Source: JADLEX01 sp964586775
GTDB taxonomy: Bacteria > Lernaellota > Lernaellaia > JACKCT01
DNA: 31,266 nt
Assembly (NCBI GenBank): GCA_964586775.1
Contig: CAZPJD010000153.1
Span: 1-31,266, forward strand
Direction of reading: 5' to 3'
In this document: piece by piece, positions 1 to 7,038 of the stretch
How the letters are laid out: each line of letters opens with the position of its first letter
How positions within the stretch are numbered: position 1 is the first letter of the stretch
Program-made: the position numbers and the translations under genes
Notes under the pieces: model-generated
Seen by the model: only the letters and a program-made list of their open reading frames with translations
What the model was told of the DNA's origin: nothing
Database searches by the model: none

Positions 1-180
1 CTGCTCAAGAAAGTGCGGCTCGAGATCGCCGTCAACGACGATTTCGTCAAGCCGACGGTGGACGCGATCATCGCCGGGGCGCGCACGGGCAAGATCGGCG
101 ACGGAAAGATCTTCATCCTCGACCTGCCGGAGTGCATCCGAATCCGGACCGGCGAGACGGGAAGCGAGGCGATCGGATGA
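1..180 (+). CDS. glnB: PII nitrogen regulatory protein, C-terminal 59 residues (5' end outside window)
   Basis: The frame is open from base 1 and ends at TGA 178-180. It encodes a clear PII C-terminus: KVRLEIAVNDDFVKP, then TVDAIIAGARTGKIGDGKIF, then IRIRTGETGSEAIG. The ARTGKIGDGKIF segment is the B-loop region and RTGETG is the C-loop, both of which contact ATP/ADP and 2-oxoglutarate in this family. PII proteins are cytosolic trimers that report nitrogen and energy status to AmtB, glutamine synthetase regulation and other targets. The T-loop, with the usual uridylylated Tyr, lies before base 1, so GlnB and GlnK cannot be told apart; the symbol is a family label. The outer-membrane gene downstream starts 41 bases later on the same strand and may be co-transcribed. 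Confidence 0.93.
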   Translation: MLKKVRLEIAVNDDFVKPTVDAIIAGARTGKIGDGKIFILDLPECIRIRTGETGSEAIG

Positions 181-221
181 CGTTGTCCCAGATGTGTTCC
201 AATCCAATGTGGGGGTTTCGC

Positions 222-1409
222 ATGAGAGCCAGAGTGTTCATTGCATTGACGGTGTGCATGGCGGCGTTCGCCGCACCGGCCATGGCCGACGAAGAGGAGT
301 CCTGGGCGGACAAGATCTCGTTCACGGGCTACCTCGACACGCGCGTGCAGTTCACCACGTGGACGCCGGACGTGGACGAGACGGTCGCGAAAGAGATTTC
401 CTCGAGCGACATCAAGGTCTTCGAGGCCGCGGTGGCGCCGCACGTGGACATCAACGACTACGTCACGGCCGACGCGGTGTTCTATTACGTGGACTGGTCG
501 AACGGCGATCACACGGGACGCACCGAGAGCCTGACGATCGACGAGTTCTACCTCATCACCAAGTACGCCTTTAACAAGGGCGACGGCGGCGAGATCTGGG
601 CGAAGATGGGCAAGTACTATCCGCCCGTCGGCGACTTCACCACATACGGCCCCGGCTATACGCGGGTGCAGGATCTGTTCTGGACGCGCGCGAGCGGCCT
701 GGGCGTCGGTTACACGCACAAATTCGCCTCCGTGTCGGCCCACGTCTTCAACGGCAACTTCGACACCGTGCAGGACGACAACGGCGCGGCCGATCCGGGC
801 GATGACGCGATTGGCGACATCGCCGCGGCGCTGGCGGTCTATCCCCTCGCGAACCTCGACGATCAGGTGCTGGAGATCGGCGGCTACTACCTGTCCGACG
901 CGACCGAGACGCTGCGCGGAATGGGCGGCCTGCTCATGGCGCAGGACATCGCGAATACGCCCGCCGACGACACCGACGACGTGGTCCTTTACGACGCCAA
1001 CGTTCCCGCCTACGGCGCTTACGCCAACGGCGTCTTCGCCGTGAATGACATGTTTGCGATCGGCGCGGCGGGCGAGTACGCCACCACGGGCGAGTTCGAC
1101 GAGCTCGAATACGTGGACGCGGCGGGTGAGGCGACGGCCATCTCGGCGACGCACGGCGAGCTCGCGCTGATGTTCGACAAGAAGCGCGTTCAGGTCGGCG
1201 GCAAGTACGCGGGCGTGTCGGGCCTCGATTGGCTGGGCACGGCGGGCCTCGATCCCGAGTTCGAGCCCACCACCTACACGCAGTTCGGCGGATATGTCGG
1301 CACCGACTACATCGACGGCCTGCACCTCGCGGTGCAGTTCCTGACCGGTTCGGACAGCGACTCGAACACCGATTCGCTGGCCGAATTGCAGGCGAAGGTC
1401 GTCTTCTAA
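222..1409 (+). CDS. outer-membrane beta-barrel porin-like protein (LbtU-like)
   Basis: This 395-residue protein has a Sec signal peptide (basic MRAR, hydrophobic core, AMA cleavage site near residue 22) and then alternating amphipathic strands, ending in Val-Val-Phe. A C-terminal Phe is the usual recognition signal for the BAM outer-membrane assembly machine. The order of segments (an opening strand FTGYLDTRVQF, an SSDI segment, a GKYYPPVGDFTTYGPGY segment, then VSAHVFNGNFD) resembles the LbtU-type siderophore porin family, recalled from memory and not searched. I chose ATG 222 because it begins the signal peptide and has a G-rich stretch at 210-215 upstream; ATG 207 is an in-frame alternative, and an upstream extension would overlap the PII gene. 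The substrate is unknown. Strong hairpins follow the stop. An outer-membrane porin is likely; the LbtU link is weaker. Confidence 0.75.
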   Translation: MRARVFIALTVCMAAFAAPAMADEEESWADKISFTGYLDTRVQFTTWTPDVDETVAKEISSSDIKVFEAAVAPHVDINDYVTADAVFYYVDWSNGDHTGRTESLTIDEFYLITKYAFNKGDGGEIWAKMGKYYPPVGDFTTYGPGYTRVQDLFWTRASGLGVGYTHKFASVSAHVFNGNFDTVQDDNGAADPGDDAIGDIAAALAVYPLANLDDQVLEIGGYYLSDATETLRGMGGLLMAQDIANTPADDTDDVVLYDANVPAYGAYANGVFAVNDMFAIGAAGEYATTGEFDELEYVDAAGEATAISATHGELALMFDKKRVQVGGKYAGVSGLDWLGTAGLDPEFEPTTYTQFGGYVGTDYIDGLHLAVQFLTGSDSDSNTDSLAELQAKVVF

Positions 1410-1419
1410 AGGCCCCACG

Positions 1420-1450
1420 CCGCCCGGCCTACAGACCGAAGGCCGGGCGG
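1420..1450 (+). other. perfect 11-bp hairpin after the porin gene
   Basis: CCGCCCGGCCT at 1420-1430 pairs perfectly with AGGCCGGGCGG at 1440-1450 around a 9-base loop. It starts 11 bases after the porin stop. No T-run follows, so it may stabilise the mRNA 3' end or assist the stronger terminator downstream. Confidence 0.6.
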
Positions 1451-1486
1451 ACATTCCCAAGCCCAAACGGTCTTCTCCTTCCATTC

Positions 1487-1525
1487 GGCCCCTGCGGGAC
1501 ATGGCACACGCAGGGGCCCTTTTTT
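1487..1525 (+). terminator. rho-independent terminator of the PII/porin unit
   Basis: GGCCCCTGCG (1487-1496) pairs perfectly with CGCAGGGGCC (1509-1518) around a 12-base loop, followed by C and then six T (1520-1525). This is a textbook intrinsic terminator and marks the end of the PII/porin transcription unit. Confidence 0.9.
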
Positions 1526-2004
1526 ATCTCTTTTCCGTCCGGCCTCGCGCGCAGGAGCCGCTCCCACGGTCGCGGGAAACGAACTTCCTCAGGATCTCTT
1601 CCGGCCGATTCCGCGAATTTCCCGTCGTGACTCCAATGGGAATTGAAGGCCGGAGCCCGAAATCTAGAATTATTTCTATCACCGGAATTTACACCGATTT
1701 TTCTTGTATTTTGCCCAGCAACGGGTGTACGCTTGCTTTCGGCATCGGGGAAACGCCGTGTGGCGCGAGAAAATTCCGGTTGGAGACGAACCGTGAATTG
1801 GTCGGCAAATCATCAGGAAATCTGCGAACAAACAGCGGTCTTTACCGTTGCGCCGTTTCCATCCGACTACCGAATTTCCGCACATTCAGAAACATCCTGC
1901 GATTTCAAGAACTTGTCGCACTCGGATACCAATTTCCGATTCGCGTCGGGCGTGATGGGGTCTCGACGCGGATTTCGCATTCAACCAATCAGGAGGAAAA
2001 CGTG
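1526..2004. other. intergenic region, relatively AT-rich, no recognised gene
   Basis: About 480 bases between the terminator and the metallopeptidase start. Open frames cross it, but their translations look like no protein I recognise and lack good start contexts. The stretch from about 1640 to 1990 is visibly less GC-rich than neighbouring coding DNA, consistent with an upstream regulatory region. I could not pick out a convincing -35/-10 pair. It ends with the ribosome binding site AGGAGG at 1991-1996. Confidence 0.5.
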
Positions 2005-4339
2005 ATGCGTGGAAGATTTCCTTGGAGAGTGCGCCCGCTTCTGACGATTCTCGTCATCTTCGGCATCCTGCTCGCGGTTCCGGCTTTCGGCTCGCAGGTC
2101 GGGGATGCCGCCCGCGACCGGTTCATGCGCGACAACCCCGGCGCAACGGTCAATGATGGTCGGCTCTTCGGTCGTCCGTTCAGCGTCTCTAGGTTCACGC
2201 CGATCGAATCGGGCGGCGACTATGCGTCGGGGTTCCTCTCGTTCGTCGCTCAAAACAGCGATCTGTTGCTGGCCGAGGGGGGGGGGTGGACGGTCCGACG
2301 ATGACATGCTCAAATCCGCTTTCGGTCCCGCGCAAATCGTCTATTCGTGCGATCGCGACCAACTGGAGCCGTTGCCCGCGCTGATCGACGAGGAGTTTTA
2401 CGAACCCCGTTGCGCGGAGTTCACCATCGTCAAATTTCCACAGATGATCGAGGGTGTGCCCTTCGTCACGCGATCAATGCTCGCCGTCTTCGACAAGAAA
2501 GATCGACTCATCGCCGTGCAGGGCGAGTACGTTGGCGGGCTTTCACCGGAGGTCGACGCGACCGTCTCCGAGGAACAGGCCGCAGTGGGCATCGAGGCCA
2601 AGTTCGACGCCGATCCGGGTTCGCTCGCGTACTCGAAGGCCGAACTTCAGTATCGGTATCGCGACGGGATCGTCCCTGTCTGGTCGTTTCAGGGCGTGAC
2701 CGCGAACGGGCGCAGGTATGCTGAGATGATCGTCGACGCCGACTCGGGCGAGGTGATCGCGACCGACACGGGAATCGACCACGACCCGGGCGACATCGAC
2801 GTCTGGGGCTACACGCTCGACGACGAAGCGGCGTATCTGTGCAACGAGCCCGCATTACGCAAGCGCCGTGCGCGCACGTCTTTTTCTTCGGGAACGAATC
2901 GCCGCGCGTTCAACGACAACATCCACGTGTACGACCTGCAGGCGAATCCCGACTATCCGCGCGGGGGCGGTTGGCAGGGCGACCTCGCCGTTCAGACCGT
3001 GACCACCAATGACGTTCACCTCGTCTTCTGGAAGAAGTTCAACTACCGGTGCAACGATGACGCGCCCGAACCGACCTCGTGTACGCAGGGCTTCACGCCG
3101 TGCGACAACGACGACGCCGTGGAGATCGACGACTGGGACATCTCCACGTTCACGGCGTTCGTCCACGCCAATAACGCCTTCGACTACGTGACCTCGATGG
3201 GATTCGACAAGGAAGGCGGCGACTACCCGGACGGTCACAGTCTCGCCGTGATCGTGAACAAGACCGGCGAAGGAATGATCGGCGAGCAGGAGTTGTGCGA
3301 CGGTCCAGGATCCTGCTCCACGGCGAGGGGATTTCCGGTTCTGAATGACGCGACCGCCTACAACGACTACGTGCCTTGGTGGACGGGAGACCGCTACGAT
3401 TTCAACGACCCCGGCGACCTGCACCCGACGCTCGTGATCGAGGGGAACACGCGCTACTGCCGCAGTTCCGCCGGGCAGTACAGCGTCTACCGCGCCATGA
3501 ACCACCCGGTCCTCTACCACGAGTTCTACCACTACGTAGTGCGTCGGTACTTCAATGACCGCGGGTACATTTTTAATCTGGACGAAGACTTGGCCATCAA
3601 CGAGGGGTTGGCCAAGTTCTTCGCGGTGACGATGGAGGACATGAGCCCCGACAACTTCCATCACACCCAGTTGCTTTGCAATAGCGACGATAATCAGGGC
3701 GGCGATTCGATGAACATGAACTACCAGAAGACGACGGTCTGCTGCATGGACGAGCACGACGGCGGCATGGTTCTGACGCAGGCCCTGTGGGATCTGCGCG
3801 AGGGAATCGGCAGCGGGGTCACCGCGCTCGGCAAGGACTACACCGATCTGCTCGCCTTCGCCGCAACGGTGCTCCTCTCTGGCGGTGAGGACTGGACACT
3901 CACGGAATTCCGCACGCTTCTGGCGGACGCGGCGACGTATCTGCTCGCCGGCGATTGTCCGCTCGGGAGCTACACCCAGTGCGTGAACGACATCAACGCG
4001 GCGTTCGGCAATCACGGCGTCTGCACGATTCCATGCATTTACCCGGACCGAGATTGCGGCCCGGAAACGCCGGACTACTGCGACGACGCGACGTGCTTTC
4101 GCACGACCAGTTGTACCGGTGCGCCCGACCTGAGCGCCTGCGCGAAATCCGGCAACGAATTGCTCTGCTGCGCCGAGGTCTGCAGCAACGATGAGGTCGT
4201 GGCGTGCGGTCTGTACGCGACCTCCGCGCTGTGCCGGACGGACTGCACGGCGAATCTCTGGTCACAGGAGCTTCGAGACTGTCTGGAGTATGACCTCGCC
4301 TATCCGGGCGATTGCGACGCGTGCGACGCCCTGATGTGA
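2005..4339 (+). CDS. secreted zinc metallopeptidase (HExxH, PepSY/FTP-type propeptide), frame interrupted at poly-G
   Basis: ATG 2005 lies 8 bases after AGGAGG (1991-1996); GTG 2002 is an in-frame alternative. The N-terminus is a signal peptide (MRGRFPWRVR, hydrophobic core, VPAFGS). The first frame stops soon after a run of ten G at 2277-2286. With one G fewer, translation continues in the next frame to TGA 4337-4339, giving 777 residues. The early part resembles a PepSY/FTP propeptide (VPVWSFQG, then YAEMIVDADSGEVI). HEFYH (3518-3532, about residue 505) and Glu in NEGLAKFF 28 residues later fit a gluzincin zinc site, as in thermolysin/fungalysin-like enzymes. The C-terminal third is Cys-rich and probably disulfide-bonded. 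The DUF1566 lipoprotein gene starts 26 bases after the stop. The run could be phase-variable, a true mutation or a sequencing error. Exact peptidase family is uncertain. Confidence 0.8.
2277..2286 (+). repeat. homopolymer of ten G inside the metallopeptidase gene
   Basis: Ten consecutive G fall in the codons after LLAE. Ten G give a stop a few codons downstream; nine G give AEGGGGRSDDDML and a continuous 777-residue protein. Tracts of this length are prone to slippage in replication and to miscounting in sequencing. Confidence 0.9.
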
Positions 4340-5100
4340 AATCGGAAACACCAAGGAGAAACGCCATGAAACCCCTCATCCTTTGGCTGATCGCGATCTG
4401 CGCGTTGACCCTCGCCGTGGCGACCTGCGGCGACGACGATGACGACGATTCGTCGGACGCGAGCAACGACGACGATGCGGATGACGATAATGACACGGAC
4501 GACGATACCGACAACGACGATGATGATGTCATGGATGATGACGCCGACGACGACACGCAGGCCGAGTGTAATACTTGGACCGACGCAGCGTCGGGGCTGA
4601 CGTGGACCACCGACCCCGTCGAGACATCGAGCGCCGTTCTCGGCTGGTCCGAAGCCACCGACTACTGCGAGAGTCTCGTATGCGATGGACATGACGACTG
4701 GCGGTTGCCGACGATATCGGAGCTTCGGAGTCTTGTTCGAGGTTGCTCGAGTACCGAGTACGGCGGATCTTGTGCCGTAACCGACGATTGCCTGTACGGC
4801 GACGACTGCTTCGTTAATGGTTGCTCGGGCTGCGGCACGGGGAACGGTCCTCATGAAGGTTGTTACTGGCCCGACGAGATGACGGGGGAATGTCCGATAC
4901 TGTGGTCCTCGTCACCACTACCCCCTGGTGTTGAATCACATTGGTATGTGGCTTTATGGCAAGCTGGGCTAGGGACCAGTGTGGAGGGATTCTCTGTTTC
5001 TGATGCTCGCTGCGCGCGGGGCGAATTCTAGCCAACCGAGAGCAAGTGAGCGGCATTCGGGAGAAATGAGTCGCAACGCCGCGCGACCCGAGCGTCGCCC
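4151..5100 (+). repeat. tandem duplication, unit 1 (950 bp)
   Basis: Starts inside the metallopeptidase gene (GGC codon at 4151) and runs through its stop, the ribosome binding site, the first DUF1566 gene and its downstream hairpin. It corresponds to the unit beginning at 5101 with an offset of 950 bases: GGC 4151 matches 5101, and ATG 4366 matches 5316. The two units have diverged by substitutions and small indels. Confidence 0.85.
4366..5031 (+). CDS. Asp-rich lipoprotein with DUF1566 (Lcl C-terminal) domain, copy 1
   Basis: A 221-residue protein. ATG 4366 sits 7 bases after AAGGAG (4353-4358). Residues 1-20 form a hydrophobic signal ending LAVAT before Cys21, a plausible but slightly atypical lipobox (Thr at -1). 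Residues 23-63 are almost only Asp, with a few Ser, Asn, Ala and Thr. The folded part begins at about residue 69 (TWTDAASGLTW) and contains WSEATDYC and GHDDWRLPTISELRSL, which I recognise as the DUF1566/Lcl C-terminal signature; it ends SDARCARGEF. Several Cys suggest disulfides. The protein is likely exported and tethered to a membrane by lipid, with the acidic stretch as a spacer. Its partner or ligand is unknown. It lies 26 bases after the metallopeptidase and probably shares its transcript. Confidence 0.85.
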   Translation: MKPLILWLIAICALTLAVATCGDDDDDDSSDASNDDDADDDNDTDDDTDNDDDDVMDDDADDDTQAECNTWTDAASGLTWTTDPVETSSAVLGWSEATDYCESLVCDGHDDWRLPTISELRSLVRGCSSTEYGGSCAVTDDCLYGDDCFVNGCSGCGTGNGPHEGCYWPDEMTGECPILWSSSPLPPGVESHWYVALWQAGLGTSVEGFSVSDARCARGEF

Positions 5101-5104
5101 GGCG
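5077..5104 (+). terminator. hairpin after DUF1566 copy 1, straddling the duplication junction
   Basis: CGCCGCGCGAC (5077-5087) pairs with GTCGCCCGGCG (5094-5104) with one mismatch and a 6-base loop. No T-run follows. The 3' arm contains the junction with duplication unit 2, and a related hairpin follows copy 2. Confidence 0.45.
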
Positions 5105-5289
5105 ACTCTCTGCTGTGCTGCGCGGACGTTTGCACCAACGACGAGATCGTGGCGTGCGGCTTGTATGCGACCTCTGCCCTGTGCCGGACGGACTGTACGG
5201 CAAACCTCTGGCCGCAGGAGCTTCGAGACTCTCTGGAGTATGACCTCGCGTACCCGGGCAACTGCGACGCCTGCGACACCCTGATGTGA
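5101..5289 (+). pseudogene. duplicated 3' fragment of the metallopeptidase gene (last 62 codons)
   Basis: The frame 5101-5289 encodes GDSLLCCADVCTNDEIVACG and continues to CDACDTLM before TGA. It aligns end to end with the last 62 residues of the metallopeptidase, which start GNELLCCAEVCSNDEVVACG and end CDACDALM. It has no start codon, signal peptide or upstream body, so it is a by-product of the 950-bp tandem duplication and not an independent gene. The frame has stayed open with mainly conservative changes, so either the duplication is fairly recent or the DNA has been corrected against the parent by gene conversion. Its tail also supplies the ribosome binding site of DUF1566 copy 2. Confidence 0.85.
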
Positions 5290-5315
5290 AACCGAAAACC
5301 CCAAGGAGAAACACC

Positions 5316-6017
5316 ATGAAACCTCTCGTACTTTGGCTGATCGCGATCTGCGCACTCACCCTCGCCGTGGCGACCTGCGGCGATTCGGATGACGACGATT
5401 CGTCGGACGCGAGCAATGACGACGATGTGGACGACGACGAAACGGATGACGACAACGACGACGATGACAGCATGGACGACGATGTGGATGACGACGCCGA
5501 CGACGACACCCAAACCGAATGCGACACATGGACAGACACGACCTCAGGTTTGACGTGGCTGGTCGATCCGGCGGTCACGACGCCGTACGCTGGGCTGACG
5601 TGGCAGGAAGCGATGGATTACTGCGATACGCTGGCGTGCGGCGGTCACGACGACTGGCGACTGCCGACGGTCACCGAATTGCGGAGTTTGATTCGTGGTT
5701 GCCCCGACACCGCGCATGGAGGTTCATGCGGCGTTACGGACGACTGTCTGCTTTTCGATTGCGCCGAGTCGGGCGAAGAGTATCCATGCAACGGTTGTCT
5801 TGCGGGCGACGGTCCTGCGAATGGGTGTTATTGGCCGGAAGATGTCCGTGGGCGCTGCGACAGCGTGCCGATGGAACGAACGTTCTGGACTTCATCCTTG
5901 GAGCAACCCGTATCCAAGGAACGCGCATGGCAAATCGAGTTCTACAAAGGAGGCCTCGACCCCGATCCGAAGGAAGAGGCGTCCGGAAACGCCCGCTGCG
6001 CGCGTGGTGAATTCTAG
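5316..6017 (+). CDS. Asp-rich lipoprotein with DUF1566 (Lcl C-terminal) domain, copy 2
   Basis: A 233-residue paralogue of the gene at 4366, created by the 950-bp tandem duplication. The start has the same leader: AAGGAG 7 bases before ATG 5316. The signal and Cys21 are nearly identical to copy 1 (one Ile to Val change at residue 5). The Asp-rich spacer (about residues 23-65) differs in length and order. The DUF1566 core is recognisable (TSGLTW, TWQEAMDYC, GHDDWRLPTVTELRSL) but has diverged more, and it has an extra Cys-bearing loop (LLFDCAESGEEYPC). It ends GNARCARGEF like copy 1. Fast change in the domain with a constant anchor suggests the two present different surfaces on the same membrane; that is inference. 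Confidence 0.85.
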   Translation: MKPLVLWLIAICALTLAVATCGDSDDDDSSDASNDDDVDDDETDDDNDDDDSMDDDVDDDADDDTQTECDTWTDTTSGLTWLVDPAVTTPYAGLTWQEAMDYCDTLACGGHDDWRLPTVTELRSLIRGCPDTAHGGSCGVTDDCLLFDCAESGEEYPCNGCLAGDGPANGCYWPEDVRGRCDSVPMERTFWTSSLEQPVSKERAWQIEFYKGGLDPDPKEEASGNARCARGEF

Positions 6018-6066
6018 CCAACCGAGAGAGCAAGTGAGTGGCATGCGTGGGGAATGAGTGTTTGCG

Positions 6067-6096
6067 GCGCCGGGCGGCCGGAAGGTCGCCCGGTGC
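6067..6096 (+). terminator. hairpin after DUF1566 copy 2
   Basis: GCGCCGGGCG (6067-6076) pairs with CGCCCGGTGC (6087-6096), with one G-T pair and a 10-base loop. No long T-run follows, so termination strength is uncertain. Its position and sequence correspond to the hairpin after copy 1. Confidence 0.5.
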
Positions 6097-6165
6097 TTGG
6101 GTACGCAGGTGACGATGGCGACACCTGGTCGAGGCGCCATCATTGCAGATTCGGTCCTCAGGACC

Positions 6166-6189
6166 AAAAGGGCGGCCCAAAGACCGCCC
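6166..6189 (-). terminator. terminator of the arginine decarboxylase gene
   Basis: Read on the minus strand, GGGCGG (6189-6184) pairs with CCGCCC (6175-6170) around an 8-base loop and is followed by four T (6169-6166). It lies 24 bases after the decarboxylase stop. Confidence 0.7.
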
Positions 6190-6213
6190 GTCCGAATCGA
6201 TTGTGATCGTGCG

Positions 6214-6771
6214 CTACGAGAGGATGAACACGCCGAGCGCGACGACGGTCGTCCACAGGCCATCCTTGTGGCCCTCGGCCGACTGGCAGACGCTGCGCGT
6301 CTCGATGTTGAACTTCTTGTCGAGCTTGAACATCTGCTTGCGTTCGTCCCACGCGGTGTCGGGATCGAGTTCCATGCCCAGCGTGCTGGCGAGCATCATG
6401 GCCGCCATGTCCTCGGCGAGGTCCGCCGACTTCTTGCCGGTTTCGCCAAAGGCGTGGTGCTCGGAGAGGTAGCCGTATTCGTTGCGATCCTTGGGCCGAG
6501 CGAGGCCAACGGCGGCGGACACGAGGCGGTTGGGTTCGTTGGTCGCCTCGCGCGCCATGACGACGAACGAGATCTGGCCGGAGTGCAGTTCCTTCACTCC
6601 CTGGGCGCGGCTGATGATCTTGCACTCGGGCGGAAAGATGCTCGACACTGTCACGAGGTTGCAGCGCTCGACGCCCGCGTCGCGCAGGGCTAGCTCGAAA
6701 CTCTGCAGCTTGTTCTTGTGAAAGCCCGCGCCCTTGGTAAAGAACATCCGCTTGGGAATGATGTGGTCCAT
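6214..6771 (-). CDS. pdaD: pyruvoyl-dependent arginine decarboxylase
   Basis: A 185-residue protein matching the PvlArgDC family, which converts arginine to agmatine, the first step of a polyamine route. These enzymes cut themselves at a Ser-Ser bond to make a pyruvoyl cofactor. Here the motif is TVSSIFPPEC, with cleavage expected between Ser43 and Ser44. Other family segments are FTKGAGFHKNKLQSFELAL, NRLVSAAVGLARP, GYLSEHHAFGE and the late segment KDGLWTTVVALGVFIL. ATG 6771 is chosen because GGAGG lies about 10 bases upstream and homology begins there (DHIIPKRMFFTKG); a longer upstream frame looks like non-coding DNA. The gene stands alone, divergent from the epimerase gene across 267 bases. 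No agmatinase or agmatine ureohydrolase is present in the window. Confidence 0.9.
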   Translation of the reverse strand: MDHIIPKRMFFTKGAGFHKNKLQSFELALRDAGVERCNLVTVSSIFPPECKIISRAQGVKELHSGQISFVVMAREATNEPNRLVSAAVGLARPKDRNEYGYLSEHHAFGETGKKSADLAEDMAAMMLASTLGMELDPDTAWDERKQMFKLDKKFNIETRSVCQSAEGHKDGLWTTVVALGVFILS

Positions 6772-7038
6772 CGAATCGCGCCCTCCTCGCAACGGACGAA
6801 ACACCCCGCCACGGCGTACGCCGGTCGGGACCCCGGAAAAACCAAAAGGCCAATAGCGGCAAAACGCCGTCCGGTCAATCACCGCGTGTGACGCCGCTCA
6901 TTTTTTCCCGCGTCGAAGGCCCCCGCGACGCTCCGGCGGCGCCGGACTTGCCACGACGCACGTCGCAACGCCAATATCGCACCGTTCACGAAGCGCGGCG
7001 AAGTATTTTCGCCACGGGAAGGGAGAGTGGGAGGCCCA

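Larger units (their letters stand above)
5101..6096 (+). repeat. tandem duplication, unit 2
   Basis: Second copy of the unit at 4151-5100: peptidase tail, AAGGAG-containing leader, DUF1566 gene copy 2, then downstream sequence sharing CTAGCCAACCGAGAG and GTCGCCCGG with unit 1. The right boundary is approximate because the post-gene segments carry small indels. Confidence 0.8.

Noticed and set aside
1501..2004. Upstream extension of the metallopeptidase frame to 1501
   Set aside because: It would begin in the terminator loop and precede a perfect signal peptide with its own AGGAGG at 1991-1996.
2277..2300. Programmed ribosomal frameshift at the G run
   Set aside because: It cannot be excluded, but there is no visible downstream stimulatory structure, and length variation or sequencing error explains it more simply.
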